Positions 17,327 to 25,400 of a stretch of DNA of 64,000 nt are shown in pieces. The stretch's first letter is position 1, and each line of letters opens with the position of its first letter. The notes below the pieces were generated by a model that searched no databases, had not been told where the DNA came from, and saw only the letters and a list, made by a program, of their open reading frames with translations. The translations under genes and the position numbers were made by a program. Where the stretch lies: contig CALUKF010000001.1 of the NCBI GenBank assembly GCA_944321145.1, positions 37,080 to 101,079 of the forward strand. The letters are read 5' to 3'. This DNA is from an uncultured Odoribacter sp. GTDB lineage: Bacteria; Bacteroidota; Bacteroidia; Bacteroidales; Marinifilaceae.

Positions 17327-17357
17327 TTTGCACAATCGCATTTAATGCCTATCTTTG
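17327..17357 (+). promoter_or_regulatory. Promoter of tRNA-His
   Basis: TTTG (17327-17330) and TATCTTTG (17350-17357) are 19 bp apart, matching the Bacteroidota consensus. The -7 box lies 18 bp upstream of the tRNA 5' end. Confidence 0.75.
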
Positions 17358-17375
17358 CAGCGCAAAACAAAAATG

Positions 17376-17449
17376 GTGGATGTAGTTCAGTCGGTTAGAA
17401 CGTCGGATTGTGGTTCCGAAGGTCGTCGGTTCGAGCCCGATCTTCCACC
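17376..17449 (+). tRNA. tRNA-His (GTG anticodon)
   Basis: A complete cloverleaf: acceptor GTGGATG/CTTCCAC, D stem GTTC/GAAC, anticodon arm TCGGA-TTGTGGT-TCCGA with anticodon GTG, and T arm GTCGG-TTCGAGC-CCGAT. G at 17375 can serve as the His-specific G-1 opposite discriminator C73 (17449). The acceptor stem has one T-T mismatch (positions 6 and 67). CCA is not encoded. A strong terminator follows 11 bp later. Confidence 0.95.
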
Positions 17450-17459
17450 CTGAAAACTA

Positions 17460-17491
17460 AAAAAGGATATGCTGCACAGCATATCCTTTTT
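17460..17491 (+). terminator. Strong terminator between tRNA-His and glsA
   Basis: AAAAGGATATGCTG (17461-17474) pairs perfectly with CAGCATATCCTTTT (17477-17490). It ends the tRNA transcript. Its 3' arm finishes only 14 bp before the glsA start codon, so it may also limit read-through into glsA. Confidence 0.85.
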
Positions 17492-17504
17492 AATCCAATA
17501 TAAT

Positions 17505-18419
17505 ATGGACTATCAAACAGTAATAGAAAAAATATACGGCAAATTGCAGGGATTGTGGGGACAGGGGAAAGTGGCGGACTACATTCCCGCCTTGGCAAAA
17601 GTGAATCCGCGGCAGTTCGGCATTTCGCTTGCCACATTGGATGGGCAATATTATCGGGCGGGCGATGCAGAAACCTGTTTTTCCATACAAAGTATCTCGA
17701 AAGTTTTTTCCTTAGCAATGGTGACCCGCCATATCGGCGATGAAATTTGGCAATCCGTAGGGCGCGAGCCTTCCGGCAACCCCTTCAATTCCCTTGTGCA
17801 ATTGGAATACGAGCATGGCAAACCGCGCAATCCTTTCATCAACGCGGGCGCATTGGTTGTGACCGATCGCCTCATATCGCTCTATCCCCATCCGAAAGAT
17901 GCCATCTTGGAATTTGTACGCGGGCTTTGCAACAACGACGATATCTATTACGACAAAGAAATCGCCCGCTCCGAGCGTGCCAATGCCGACCGCAACATGG
18001 CATTGGCTTATCTCATGAAAAGCTTCGGCAATATCCGGAATGACGTAGACACTCTCATCGACGTTTACTGCCACCAATGTGCCATTTCCATGTCCTGCGT
18101 CGACTTGTCGCGGGCATTCCTCTTTTTGTGCAATCGTGGCTTGAATCCTTTCAGTGGCGAACAAGTGCTCACCGGCAGCCAGGCAAAGCGTTTGGGCGCA
18201 TTGATGCTTACCTGTGGTTTCTACGACGAATCGGGCGACTTCGCATTCCGTGCCGGCGTACCCGGTAAAAGCGGTGTAGGCGGAGGCATCGCAGCCTACA
18301 TCCCCGGCAACCTCTCCATCACCGTCTGGAGTCCCGAACTCAACCGTCACGGCAACTCCCTTATCGGCATGGAAGCCCTCGAATGCTTCACCACCGACAT
18401 TGGCAACTCTATATTTTAA
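17505..18419 (+). CDS. glsA: Glutaminase A
   Basis: A 304-residue enzyme hydrolysing glutamine to glutamate and ammonia. It belongs to the serine-dependent beta-lactamase-like glutaminase family. The SxxK catalytic pair is Ser63/Lys66 (CFSIQSISKVFSL). Other conserved parts are 'VGREPSGNPFNSLVQLE', 'NPFINAGALVVT', 'NMALAYLMKSFGN', 'YCHQCAISMSCVDL' and 'GKSGVGGGIAAYIPG'. The length matches GlsA/YneH. The start at 17505 removes 12 residues that the open frame would draw from the tRNA terminator. No promoter was found between that hairpin and the start, so expression may rely on read-through or on a promoter hidden in the tRNA region. Confidence 0.95.
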   Translation: MDYQTVIEKIYGKLQGLWGQGKVADYIPALAKVNPRQFGISLATLDGQYYRAGDAETCFSIQSISKVFSLAMVTRHIGDEIWQSVGREPSGNPFNSLVQLEYEHGKPRNPFINAGALVVTDRLISLYPHPKDAILEFVRGLCNNDDIYYDKEIARSERANADRNMALAYLMKSFGNIRNDVDTLIDVYCHQCAISMSCVDLSRAFLFLCNRGLNPFSGEQVLTGSQAKRLGALMLTCGFYDESGDFAFRAGVPGKSGVGGGIAAYIPGNLSITVWSPELNRHGNSLIGMEALECFTTDIGNSIF

Positions 18420-18437
18420 CATAAAGGTATAAATAAA

Positions 18438-18467
18438 TCAGCCCGAACCTACATAGATTCGGACTGA
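18438..18467. terminator. Hairpin between convergent genes glsA and the PCMD lipoprotein
   Basis: TCAGCCCGAA (18438-18447) and TTCGGACTGA (18458-18467) pair with one mismatch, followed on the plus strand by AAATTATT. It probably serves both convergent transcripts. Confidence 0.55.
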
Positions 18468-18486
18468 AATTATTAAATGCCAGTCT

Positions 18487-20010
18487 TTATTCGTTAATCA
18501 CTTCCACTTCATCAATCCAAAGTGTGCTATTTACTGCACCAGAAAAGGCAGCACCGTCTTTGCTGGAAGAGAAAATGATGGCAAAGCGGTATTTCTTTGC
18601 AGGGTCATACTCTTTCTCGTACTTCAACTGCAAATCAAATGCCGTATAGTCTGGCGTATTGCCTGCAAATTGCTGGGCAAGGGCTACAATTTTGTCGGAA
18701 GTGTAAACATTCTCCCCGTTAAGGAATTCATCATAGCTGTCCACTTCATAAAGCACCGCGCAAAGGGAACATTCATCCGATAAATCCTCCCGCAATTCCG
18801 TTGCTTCTGACTTTGACGGGTCAGGGCAATAATAATATTCCTCTCCCGGCGTATACTTGAAATACCCCTTGACACTAACCGGCTTTTGGAAATAAGGAAT
18901 GCCAAATTGCGTGCTGTTCAGCGTATTCATGGCATCAACCACAAAATCCCCTGTAAACAAAGAACCGGAAGTGATTTTGGGAATAGAAGGGAACACGCCC
19001 GGCATAATGCTGGCACCGCCTTTGGTATCTGCCGTAACAATTTTAGCTCCGACCCCTTGGTAACCGTTTTCTTCCTGCTGCACAATGGGACCTCCCGTAT
19101 AAGTCACTCCCATAATAGATCCCAAAGAACGAATGGATTCAATGCCCAGATTGGAAGTTGCCCAAGGATATGCAGGTTTTTGAAGATCTTCGTAATTTTT
19201 ACTTTCTCCTACCCAGTTTTCAAAATCATAATAAGAACCCAATACTGAAACTGTATAAACTGCTTGTGTCCCGTCTTCTGCAGTTATAGTATATTGCACA
19301 GGTTCATTAAAATCTTGCGCAACGCCGTCTTCCGGTGTGATAGTAGCTTGCTCTGAAATTTCAATGGTCGGCACAAGTTGCTTCAAATGCTCCGTTGTTG
19401 TGGAATCAGCAACGCGGAAAGTAATGGTTTTGCTCTCTTCGTCAATTACTGGTTCGCCTAATACCAAAGAATCTACAGCTGCCACGTTACGGTCAAAAAT
19501 AAACTTGAGGATTTTTGCCTCGCTGCTTTCTGTACCCGTCATTTTTGTCCCGGTATAGGCAACTTCTACTTTTTGCTTTAAAGCAGTTACGTCAATATTG
19601 ATATTCACCTTGGCAATCCCATTGGCAATAGTTCCTTCTACTTGCGCTTCGCAAGCTCCGATAGGATCTGCCAAGTTGAGGGTTTGCGTGCTTGCAATAA
19701 GATAATTGCCGTCTTGTTCAGTCAATACGCAATTAAGCAATTTGATGTCTCCTAACGCCGTGCTTCCAAAACTGAAGTCTTTTAATTCTAAATCAATCGC
19801 TTCGTCTCCGGCTTTAGTAATCGTAATGTTTTTAGGTAATGCTGTAATAATGGCTTGTCCGTCTAATTTGACATCAAGAGAGCCTTTGTAATTACCTGCA
19901 ATTTCTGTGTCGATGGGAGGGAATTTTGGTCCGTCGTCATCACTGCACGCTGAAAAACTAAATACGCTGCAAATTAGCGCCATTAAACTGATAATTAACT
20001 TCTTGTTCAT
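18487..20010 (-). CDS. PCMD-type (putative carbohydrate metabolism domain) lipoprotein
   Basis: A 507-residue surface lipoprotein (signal to Cys22, ...SVFSFSACSDDD). Residues about 35-160 look like a calycin-type beta-barrel ('IAGNYKGSLDVKLDGQA', 'INIDVTALKQKVEVAYTG'). Then comes an Ig-like DUF5018-type segment (about 165-265, ending 'VYTVSVLGSYYDFENW'). The C-terminal part (about 260-507) fits the PCMD domain, with 'GAKIVTADTKGG', 'VSVKGYFKYTPGEEYYY' and the final 'STLWIDEVEVINE'. Proteins of this type often bind or process glycans on the cell surface, but no catalytic residues can be named. A possible -7 box TAATTTTG lies at 20118-20125 on the minus strand. Confidence 0.7.
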   Translation of the reverse strand: MNKKLIISLMALICSVFSFSACSDDDGPKFPPIDTEIAGNYKGSLDVKLDGQAIITALPKNITITKAGDEAIDLELKDFSFGSTALGDIKLLNCVLTEQDGNYLIASTQTLNLADPIGACEAQVEGTIANGIAKVNINIDVTALKQKVEVAYTGTKMTGTESSEAKILKFIFDRNVAAVDSLVLGEPVIDEESKTITFRVADSTTTEHLKQLVPTIEISEQATITPEDGVAQDFNEPVQYTITAEDGTQAVYTVSVLGSYYDFENWVGESKNYEDLQKPAYPWATSNLGIESIRSLGSIMGVTYTGGPIVQQEENGYQGVGAKIVTADTKGGASIMPGVFPSIPKITSGSLFTGDFVVDAMNTLNSTQFGIPYFQKPVSVKGYFKYTPGEEYYYCPDPSKSEATELREDLSDECSLCAVLYEVDSYDEFLNGENVYTSDKIVALAQQFAGNTPDYTAFDLQLKYEKEYDPAKKYRFAIIFSSSKDGAAFSGAVNSTLWIDEVEVINE

Positions 20011-20608
20011 GTTTTAATTTGATTAGATGTTGTTTTAATTGTTTTGTTGTTCAATATGTTGTGTGTCCATTAAAATTTTGGTTTTTCATAGACTTCCTTT
20101 GTCTTACAAAAACCGTGCAAAATTAATGAAATAATCATTTCCGCCTAAATATTTAACATTTGGTTTTTGAGTTCAATACGTTTAGGTTTATAAATCAATG
20201 TTTTGTGATGTCTTGCTAATGTCTGTGTCCTTGGCTATAAATAAAGATTATTTTCTTTAATTCAGATGAGAGGAATTGTTGTTAACTATTTGGTTAAGAG
20301 CGGAAATGCATTTTAATACAGCCCTTTTTGTATGCATTTGTACAAATTTTCCCTTAAAACAGTACCCTTAGGCGTTTGGATTGTGATAACCTGGGACAAC
20401 GCTAAGGATTCGCTTGCTTTGTTCCGTACAACTCTCATTTCCGACACGTCTGAGTGACGCTTGCAAGCGTTAGTAGTTTGCCGTTGGTGCGGGAGTGGTA
20501 CGAGTGTCATCGAGCGTAAGGGCGATTGTTGGCGGGTGATGTATGTTATAAACTATAAAAAAGGCGCGGACTTTTGAAGCCGCGCCTTTTTGATGGCTGT
20601 GCAATGTG
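20011..20608. other. Long intergenic region between two leftward genes
   Basis: This 598-bp gap holds the PCMD gene's leader (right of 20011), a palindrome ACGCTTGCAAGCGT at 20457-20470, an open minus-strand frame of 65 codons (20313-20510, ending ...NLYKCIQKGLY) and the DPP IV terminator at 20557-20591. The 65-codon frame has no clear ribosome-binding site. Its C-terminal half reads like protein, but I cannot assign it and do not call it a gene. Confidence 0.35.
20557..20591. terminator. Strong bidirectional terminator after the DPP IV gene
   Basis: GGCGCGG (20563-20569) pairs with CCGCGCC (20580-20586), flanked by six A and five T residues. It lies 18 bp beyond the stop of the leftward peptidase gene. 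Confidence 0.88.
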
Positions 20609-22807
20609 TTATTTCATGTGCTCCATGAGGTAGCGGACGAAGCGTGTGTAGAGCTGGAGGGTGGTGTTGCCGCCGTAGATGCTGTGGTTGCGGTTGGTGT
20701 AGATTGCCATGTCGAATTGTTTGTTGGCTTGGACAAGGCGTTCTGCCAACTCGTAGGTGTTCTGTACGTGTACGTTGTCGTCTGCAGTGCCGTGGCAGAG
20801 AAGGAGGTTGCCTTCGAGTTGGCTGACGTAGTGCATGGGGGCATTGGTGTCGTAGCCGGAAGCATTCTCTGCGGGCGTGCGCATGTAGCGTTCGGTGTAA
20901 ATGGAATCGTAGTAGCGCCAGTTGGTGACAGGTGCTACGGCGATGGCTGTAGTGAATACGTCATGTCCTTTCATGAGGCAAAGGGAGGACATGAAGCCGC
21001 CGTAGCTCCAGCCCCAGATGCCTACGTTGCGGGAGTCGATATAGTCTTGGGAGGCAAGCCATTTGGCTGCGGCAATCATATCGTCGCTTTCGATTTTGCC
21101 CAATTGCATGTAGGTGCATTTACGGAATTCTTCACCCCGGGCAGCTGTACCGCGCGGGTCTATGCAGGCAACGACGAAACCTTCTTGTGCCAAGTAGTTC
21201 AGCCAATTGAGGCTCCAGCTGTTCATGACCTGTTGGGAGTTGGGACCGCTGTATTGCGTGATGAGGAGCGGATAGCGTTTGCCGGCTTCCATGTGGACGG
21301 GTTTCATAATCCAAGCGTTGAGCATGGTCGTGCCGTCGGCTGCCGGAATTTGGATGAATTCGCGCCGGGCGATGTTGTATTCTTTCACTTTTTCAGCGAC
21401 ATGCTTGTTGTCTGCCAATACACGCACGGCTTTGCCTTTGGCGTTGTAGAGGGTGGTGACGGGAGGCATCTCGCTATTGGAAACTACGTTGATATAGTAG
21501 TTGAAGTTTTTGCTGAAGGAGGCTTCGTTCCAGCCTTCCACCGGGGTCAGTTTTTTCTTGACGCCTTTCAGGTTGATGCTGTAGATGTATTTTTCCAAGG
21601 GCGATTCTTCGTAAGAGGAATAATAGAACAGTTTGCGGGCTGGGTCGTAGCCGTAAAAGTCGATGATGTCGAAGTCGCCGCTGGTGATGGCTTGTTTTTC
21701 GCGTCCTGCCATATCATAAAGGTAGAGGTGCATGAAGCCGCTTTTTTCGCTCGTGATGACGAATTGGGTACCGTCGTTGAGGAATACCAGGTTGTCGAAA
21801 TTGCTTTCGGCGATGTAGTATTTGTTTTCCTCGCGGTAGAGCGGGGTGGTGGTACCCACTTTGACGTTGGCAAGCAGGATTTCCATTTTATTCTGGTGGC
21901 GGTTCAGGCGGATGATGGCGAGTTTCTTCGGGTCTTTTGTCCAGCGGATGCGGGGCAAGTAGATATTTTCTTCTTCGCCGGTATCCATTTTGAGGGTAGT
22001 GCGGTCTTCAATGTCGTAGACATAGACGGAAACTTTGGAATTTTTCTCGCCTGCCTTGGGGTATTTGTAGGTGTAGTTAGAAGGGTAAAGGCTGTTTTGT
22101 TTCAAGTCGGGAGCTTGCCCTTCGAACATGTTCATTTGAAATTCGCGTACTTCGGATTCATCGAATTTGATGTATGCCAATGCGGAACCGTCCGGAGCCC
22201 ATTCAAAGGCGCGGTTGAAAGCAAACTCTTCTTCATACACCCAGTCCGGTGCCCCGTTGATGATGTGGTTGAATTCGCCGTCGTAGGTGATTTGGCGTTC
22301 GGAACCGAAACGCAGGTCGTGGATAAAGATGTTGTTGTCGCGCACGAAAGCGATGCGTTGCCCGTCAGGGGAGAAGGTTGCCAATTGCTGCCTGCCTTCG
22401 CTGGAGAGGGGCTTGATTTCCTTGTTTTTGAAATCATAGATGTAATATTCGGCAGTGAATGAACGCCGGTAGATGGCTTGCTGGTTTGTGCAAAGCAGGA
22501 TACGGCTTTCGTCGGCATTGAACGTATAGTCGTTGATGTAGGCGAGCGGGCAGTCTTCTATTTTCGACAAGTCGAGCAACACGCCCACCGGCAACCCGGT
22601 CTTGTAGCTGTATTTGACGATGCGGTCGCTATTGCCTTCTACGACAGTGTAGTGCTCGCCGTCATTCATGGAGCGCAGTCCGTACACGCCTTGGGTGCGG
22701 AATGTGCCGTTGACAAAGAAGTCGTTCAGACTCAATTTTTTGTCCTGTGCCTGTGTCTGTACGCATAAGGCAATGAACATGAGTAGTATTCCAGTAATTT
22801 TTTTCAT
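20609..22807 (-). CDS. Dipeptidyl peptidase IV-type S9 peptidase
   Basis: A 732-residue exported serine peptidase. The start at 22807 gives a signal peptide (MKKITGILLMFIALCVQTQA). An N-terminal eight-bladed beta-propeller (about residues 45-460) contains the double-Glu helix of DPP IV enzymes, 'WVYEEEFAFNRAFEW', which binds the substrate amino-terminus. The C-terminal alpha/beta-hydrolase has the nucleophile in GWSYGG (about residue 600), the Asp in 'HGTADDNVHVQN' and the His in 'NRNHSIYGG'. It removes X-Pro or X-Ala dipeptides in the periplasm or at the surface. In Bacteroidales this serves amino-acid acquisition and incretin-peptide cleavage has been reported. It is monocistronic. Confidence 0.92.
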   Translation of the reverse strand: MKKITGILLMFIALCVQTQAQDKKLSLNDFFVNGTFRTQGVYGLRSMNDGEHYTVVEGNSDRIVKYSYKTGLPVGVLLDLSKIEDCPLAYINDYTFNADESRILLCTNQQAIYRRSFTAEYYIYDFKNKEIKPLSSEGRQQLATFSPDGQRIAFVRDNNIFIHDLRFGSERQITYDGEFNHIINGAPDWVYEEEFAFNRAFEWAPDGSALAYIKFDESEVREFQMNMFEGQAPDLKQNSLYPSNYTYKYPKAGEKNSKVSVYVYDIEDRTTLKMDTGEEENIYLPRIRWTKDPKKLAIIRLNRHQNKMEILLANVKVGTTTPLYREENKYYIAESNFDNLVFLNDGTQFVITSEKSGFMHLYLYDMAGREKQAITSGDFDIIDFYGYDPARKLFYYSSYEESPLEKYIYSINLKGVKKKLTPVEGWNEASFSKNFNYYINVVSNSEMPPVTTLYNAKGKAVRVLADNKHVAEKVKEYNIARREFIQIPAADGTTMLNAWIMKPVHMEAGKRYPLLITQYSGPNSQQVMNSWSLNWLNYLAQEGFVVACIDPRGTAARGEEFRKCTYMQLGKIESDDMIAAAKWLASQDYIDSRNVGIWGWSYGGFMSSLCLMKGHDVFTTAIAVAPVTNWRYYDSIYTERYMRTPAENASGYDTNAPMHYVSQLEGNLLLCHGTADDNVHVQNTYELAERLVQANKQFDMAIYTNRNHSIYGGNTTLQLYTRFVRYLMEHMK

Positions 22808-22843
22808 ATTGTTGATTTGAATTTTATTGTTTATTTCCGTGCC

Positions 22844-22875
22844 CAAAGGTTTGAAAAAAAAATTGCTTTTGCAAA
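22844..22875 (-). promoter_or_regulatory. Promoter of the DPP IV gene
   Basis: On the minus strand, TTTG (22872-22875), a 20-bp spacer, then AACCTTTG (22844-22851), one base off the TAnnTTTG consensus. It lies 37 bp upstream of the start. Confidence 0.5.
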
Positions 22876-22908
22876 TGCTTACCTGTTAAATGGCGGGGAT
22901 GGAAGCAG

Positions 22909-24099
22909 CTATTGTGTTTCCTTTCCTAAGAACGGTGCTGTCGCCCGTTGGAAAATGCCTTGCATCCAGGCGAGAGCCATGCCATAGTTGCTGACGGGGA
23001 TGCCGGCGTCGATGGCGGGTTGCAGGCGGTTGCGGAGTTGACGGGCGGTCACCATGCAGCCCCCGCATTGGATAATCAGCGCGTAGTCCGTGAAGGGACG
23101 GGGGATGCGGTCAAGCCCGGCTATAAAATCAAATTCCAGCTGCTTGCCGGTATGCTTGCGTAGGAGGCTGGGGATTTTGATGCGCCCGATGTCTTCGCAG
23201 GAGACGTGGTGGGAGCAGGATTCCAGCATAAGAATCCGGTCGCCGTCTTGCAGGCGGGAGATATGCGGTGTGCCTTCCACGTAGCGGGCGAAGTTCCCTT
23301 TGTGGCGGGCGAAGACGATGCTAAAGCTGGTCAAGGGTATCTCCGGAGGAATTTGCCGGGCAACGATGCCAAAAACCTGGCTGTCGGTGACGGCCAAGTC
23401 CGGACGGATGGGTGTCCGGGTAAAGAATGTGGGGATTTCCTCGGGTTGCAGCACGATGCTCATGCAGTGGTTGTCGAGAATATCCCTTAGCATTTTGACT
23501 TGGGGGAGAATCAGGCGTCCGGTAGGGGCTTCTGAATCAATGGGTGTCACCAGTAGAATCAATTGTCCGGGGCGGATGATGTCGCCTAAAAGGGAGCGTT
23601 GCTTAGGCTTGCCAACTAACTGGGCGATGGCTTTCATCAAGGTTTCCCGCTCCGGTTGCAGGGTGGAGAAGGGCAAGATGTCGGCATGCCAGCGGGTTTT
23701 GATTTCGTGCCTCAGGCTTTCTGCCAATGGTTCAAGGTCTGACTGGTTGTGCAGGACGAGAAAGGGTTGTCCTGATTTTTGAAATTCTGACATCAGCTTT
23801 TCCTCTTCTTCCCCGAAACGGTTGTGGCTGATGACTAAAATGGCAGCATCTGCTTGGCGTATGGCGTCAAGGGTTTTGCCGATGCGGAGTTGCCCCAACG
23901 TGCCTTCGTCGTCGATGCCGGCAGTGTCGATGAACACGACGGAAGCCACTCCCGGTATTTCGTAGCTTTTCTTGACGGGGTCTGTTGTTGTGCCGGCAAT
24001 GTCGGATACGACGGCTTTCTCTTGACCGATGATGCAGTTAATCAGGGAACTTTTTCCCGTGTTGCGCTTGCCGGCTATGACGATATGTACTTTGTCCAT
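22909..24099 (-). CDS. hydF: [FeFe]-hydrogenase maturation GTPase HydF
   Basis: A 396-residue GTPase that scaffolds the H-cluster precursor before its insertion into HydA. The GTPase domain has P-loop GKRNTGKSS (10-18), 'DIAGTTTDPVKKSYE' and the G3 motif 'FIDTAGIDDEG'. A middle dimerisation domain follows. The C-terminal cluster-binding part has 'SCSHHVSCEDIGRIKIP' and 'IIQCGGCMVTARQL' (Cys345 and Cys348), which should ligate a [4Fe-4S] cluster. HydE, HydG and the hydrogenase are not in this window. It lies 14 bp downstream of a sigma-54-type activator gene, in the same operon. Confidence 0.92.
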   Translation of the reverse strand: MDKVHIVIAGKRNTGKSSLINCIIGQEKAVVSDIAGTTTDPVKKSYEIPGVASVVFIDTAGIDDEGTLGQLRIGKTLDAIRQADAAILVISHNRFGEEEEKLMSEFQKSGQPFLVLHNQSDLEPLAESLRHEIKTRWHADILPFSTLQPERETLMKAIAQLVGKPKQRSLLGDIIRPGQLILLVTPIDSEAPTGRLILPQVKMLRDILDNHCMSIVLQPEEIPTFFTRTPIRPDLAVTDSQVFGIVARQIPPEIPLTSFSIVFARHKGNFARYVEGTPHISRLQDGDRILMLESCSHHVSCEDIGRIKIPSLLRKHTGKQLEFDFIAGLDRIPRPFTDYALIIQCGGCMVTARQLRNRLQPAIDAGIPVSNYGMALAWMQGIFQRATAPFLGKETQ

Positions 24100-24113
24100 G
24101 GGTGCCTGAGCGT

Positions 24114-25265
24114 TTATTTATACATTTTGACTTCCTCTGCCGTGATGACCGGGCTGCCCAAGATAATCAGCCTTTCGATGACGTTGCGCAGCTCGCGGAT
24201 GTTGCCTGTCCATTCGTAGCCCTTAAGGGTTTCTACAGCTTCGGGGGTTATTTTTTTGCGGGCAATGCCCATTTCGTTGCAGATGGTTTCGAGGAAATAC
24301 TCTGTCAATTCGCCGATGTCTTCAGGGCGTTCCTTGAGGGCGGGAACATCAATGATAATGACACTCAGGCGGTGGTAAAGGTCTTCGCGGAATGTACCTT
24401 TCTTGATTTCTTCCCGCAAGTTTTTATTGGTTGCGGCAATGACACGCACATCGACATTGATGTCGCTGTCGCTCCCGATGCGGCTGATTTTATTTTCCTG
24501 CAATGCCCGCAGCACTTTGGCTTGGGCTTCGAGGCTCATGTCGCCGATTTCGTCCAGGAAAAGGGTGCCTCCGCTGGCGAGTTCAAATTTGCCTTTCTTC
24601 TGTTTGATAGCAGAAGTGAAAGAGCCTTTCTCGTGACCAAAGAGTTCGCTTTCAATCAATTCAGATGGAATTGCGGCGCAATTGACCTCAATGAAGGCTT
24701 TCTCCCTGCGGTTGCTTTTCTCGTGTAGCTGGTGGGCGACGAGTTCCTTCCCGCAGCCGTTCGGTCCTGTGATGAGCACCCTGGCGTCCGAGGGCGCAAC
24801 CTTGTCGATGAGCACCCGGATGTGGTTCAAGGCTTCCGAGGTGCCAATCATTTCATATTTCTTGCTCACTTTGGTTTTCAGGGTTTGGGTTTCCTGGAGC
24901 AATTGGCTTTTGTCTGTCGCATTTTTAATGGTTATCAGGATGCGGTTGAGGTCTAAAGGCTTTTCGATAAAATCGTATGCGCCTTTTTTGATCGCCTCAA
25001 TGGCGGTGTCGATGGTGCCGTGCCCCGATATCATGATGACGGAGGTAGTGGGTGCCATCTCTTTTATTTTTTCAAGCACTTCAATGCCTTCTATTTTTGG
25101 CATTTTGATGTCGCAGAATACGACCTCCGGTTTCTCTCTTTTTACTGCCACAAGTCCTTCCATGCCGTTCTCTGCCACTGACACTTCGTGCCCTTCGAAG
25201 GCAAGAATGTCCTTCATGGAATTGCGGATGCTTTTCTCGTCGTCAATTACAAGTATTTTTGCCAT
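24114..25265 (-). CDS. NtrC-type sigma-54 response regulator lacking the DNA-binding domain
   Basis: A 383-residue protein with a receiver domain (Asp52 in FCDIKMPKIEG, acidic pair Asp8-Asp9, Lys102 in 'IEKPLD') followed by a sigma-54 AAA+ domain. Walker A is GPNGCGKE (167-174), the sigma-54 contact loop reads GSFTSA (214-219, family consensus GAFTGA), Walker B is 'GTLFLDEIGD' and the arginine fingers lie in 'FREDLYHRLSV'. The protein stops just after 'WTGNIRELRNVIERL' and its following helix, so the Fis-type helix-turn-helix is absent. It may act from solution on sigma-54 holoenzyme without a fixed enhancer. A possible -7 box TATTTTTG is at 25285-25292. hydF follows in the operon. Confidence 0.88.
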   Translation of the reverse strand: MAKILVIDDEKSIRNSMKDILAFEGHEVSVAENGMEGLVAVKREKPEVVFCDIKMPKIEGIEVLEKIKEMAPTTSVIMISGHGTIDTAIEAIKKGAYDFIEKPLDLNRILITIKNATDKSQLLQETQTLKTKVSKKYEMIGTSEALNHIRVLIDKVAPSDARVLITGPNGCGKELVAHQLHEKSNRREKAFIEVNCAAIPSELIESELFGHEKGSFTSAIKQKKGKFELASGGTLFLDEIGDMSLEAQAKVLRALQENKISRIGSDSDINVDVRVIAATNKNLREEIKKGTFREDLYHRLSVIIIDVPALKERPEDIGELTEYFLETICNEMGIARKKITPEAVETLKGYEWTGNIRELRNVIERLIILGSPVITAEEVKMYK

Positions 25266-25400
25266 GGTTGTTTTTTTAGTTTCGCAAAAATAAAAATAAA
25301 TGTGAAGACGAAAAAGGAATATCCCAAAATGTATGCGGATTCCAAATTGTTTTCTTAGTTTTGTGAGAATTAAAATGAACAACAAGTGAAAAGCGGATTT

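Noticed and set aside
20606..22462. A 618-codon plus-strand open frame opposite the DPP IV gene
   Set aside because: The minus-strand peptidase has full catalytic motifs. The antisense frame is Val/Gly/Phe-rich nonsense produced by the codon bias of the real gene.
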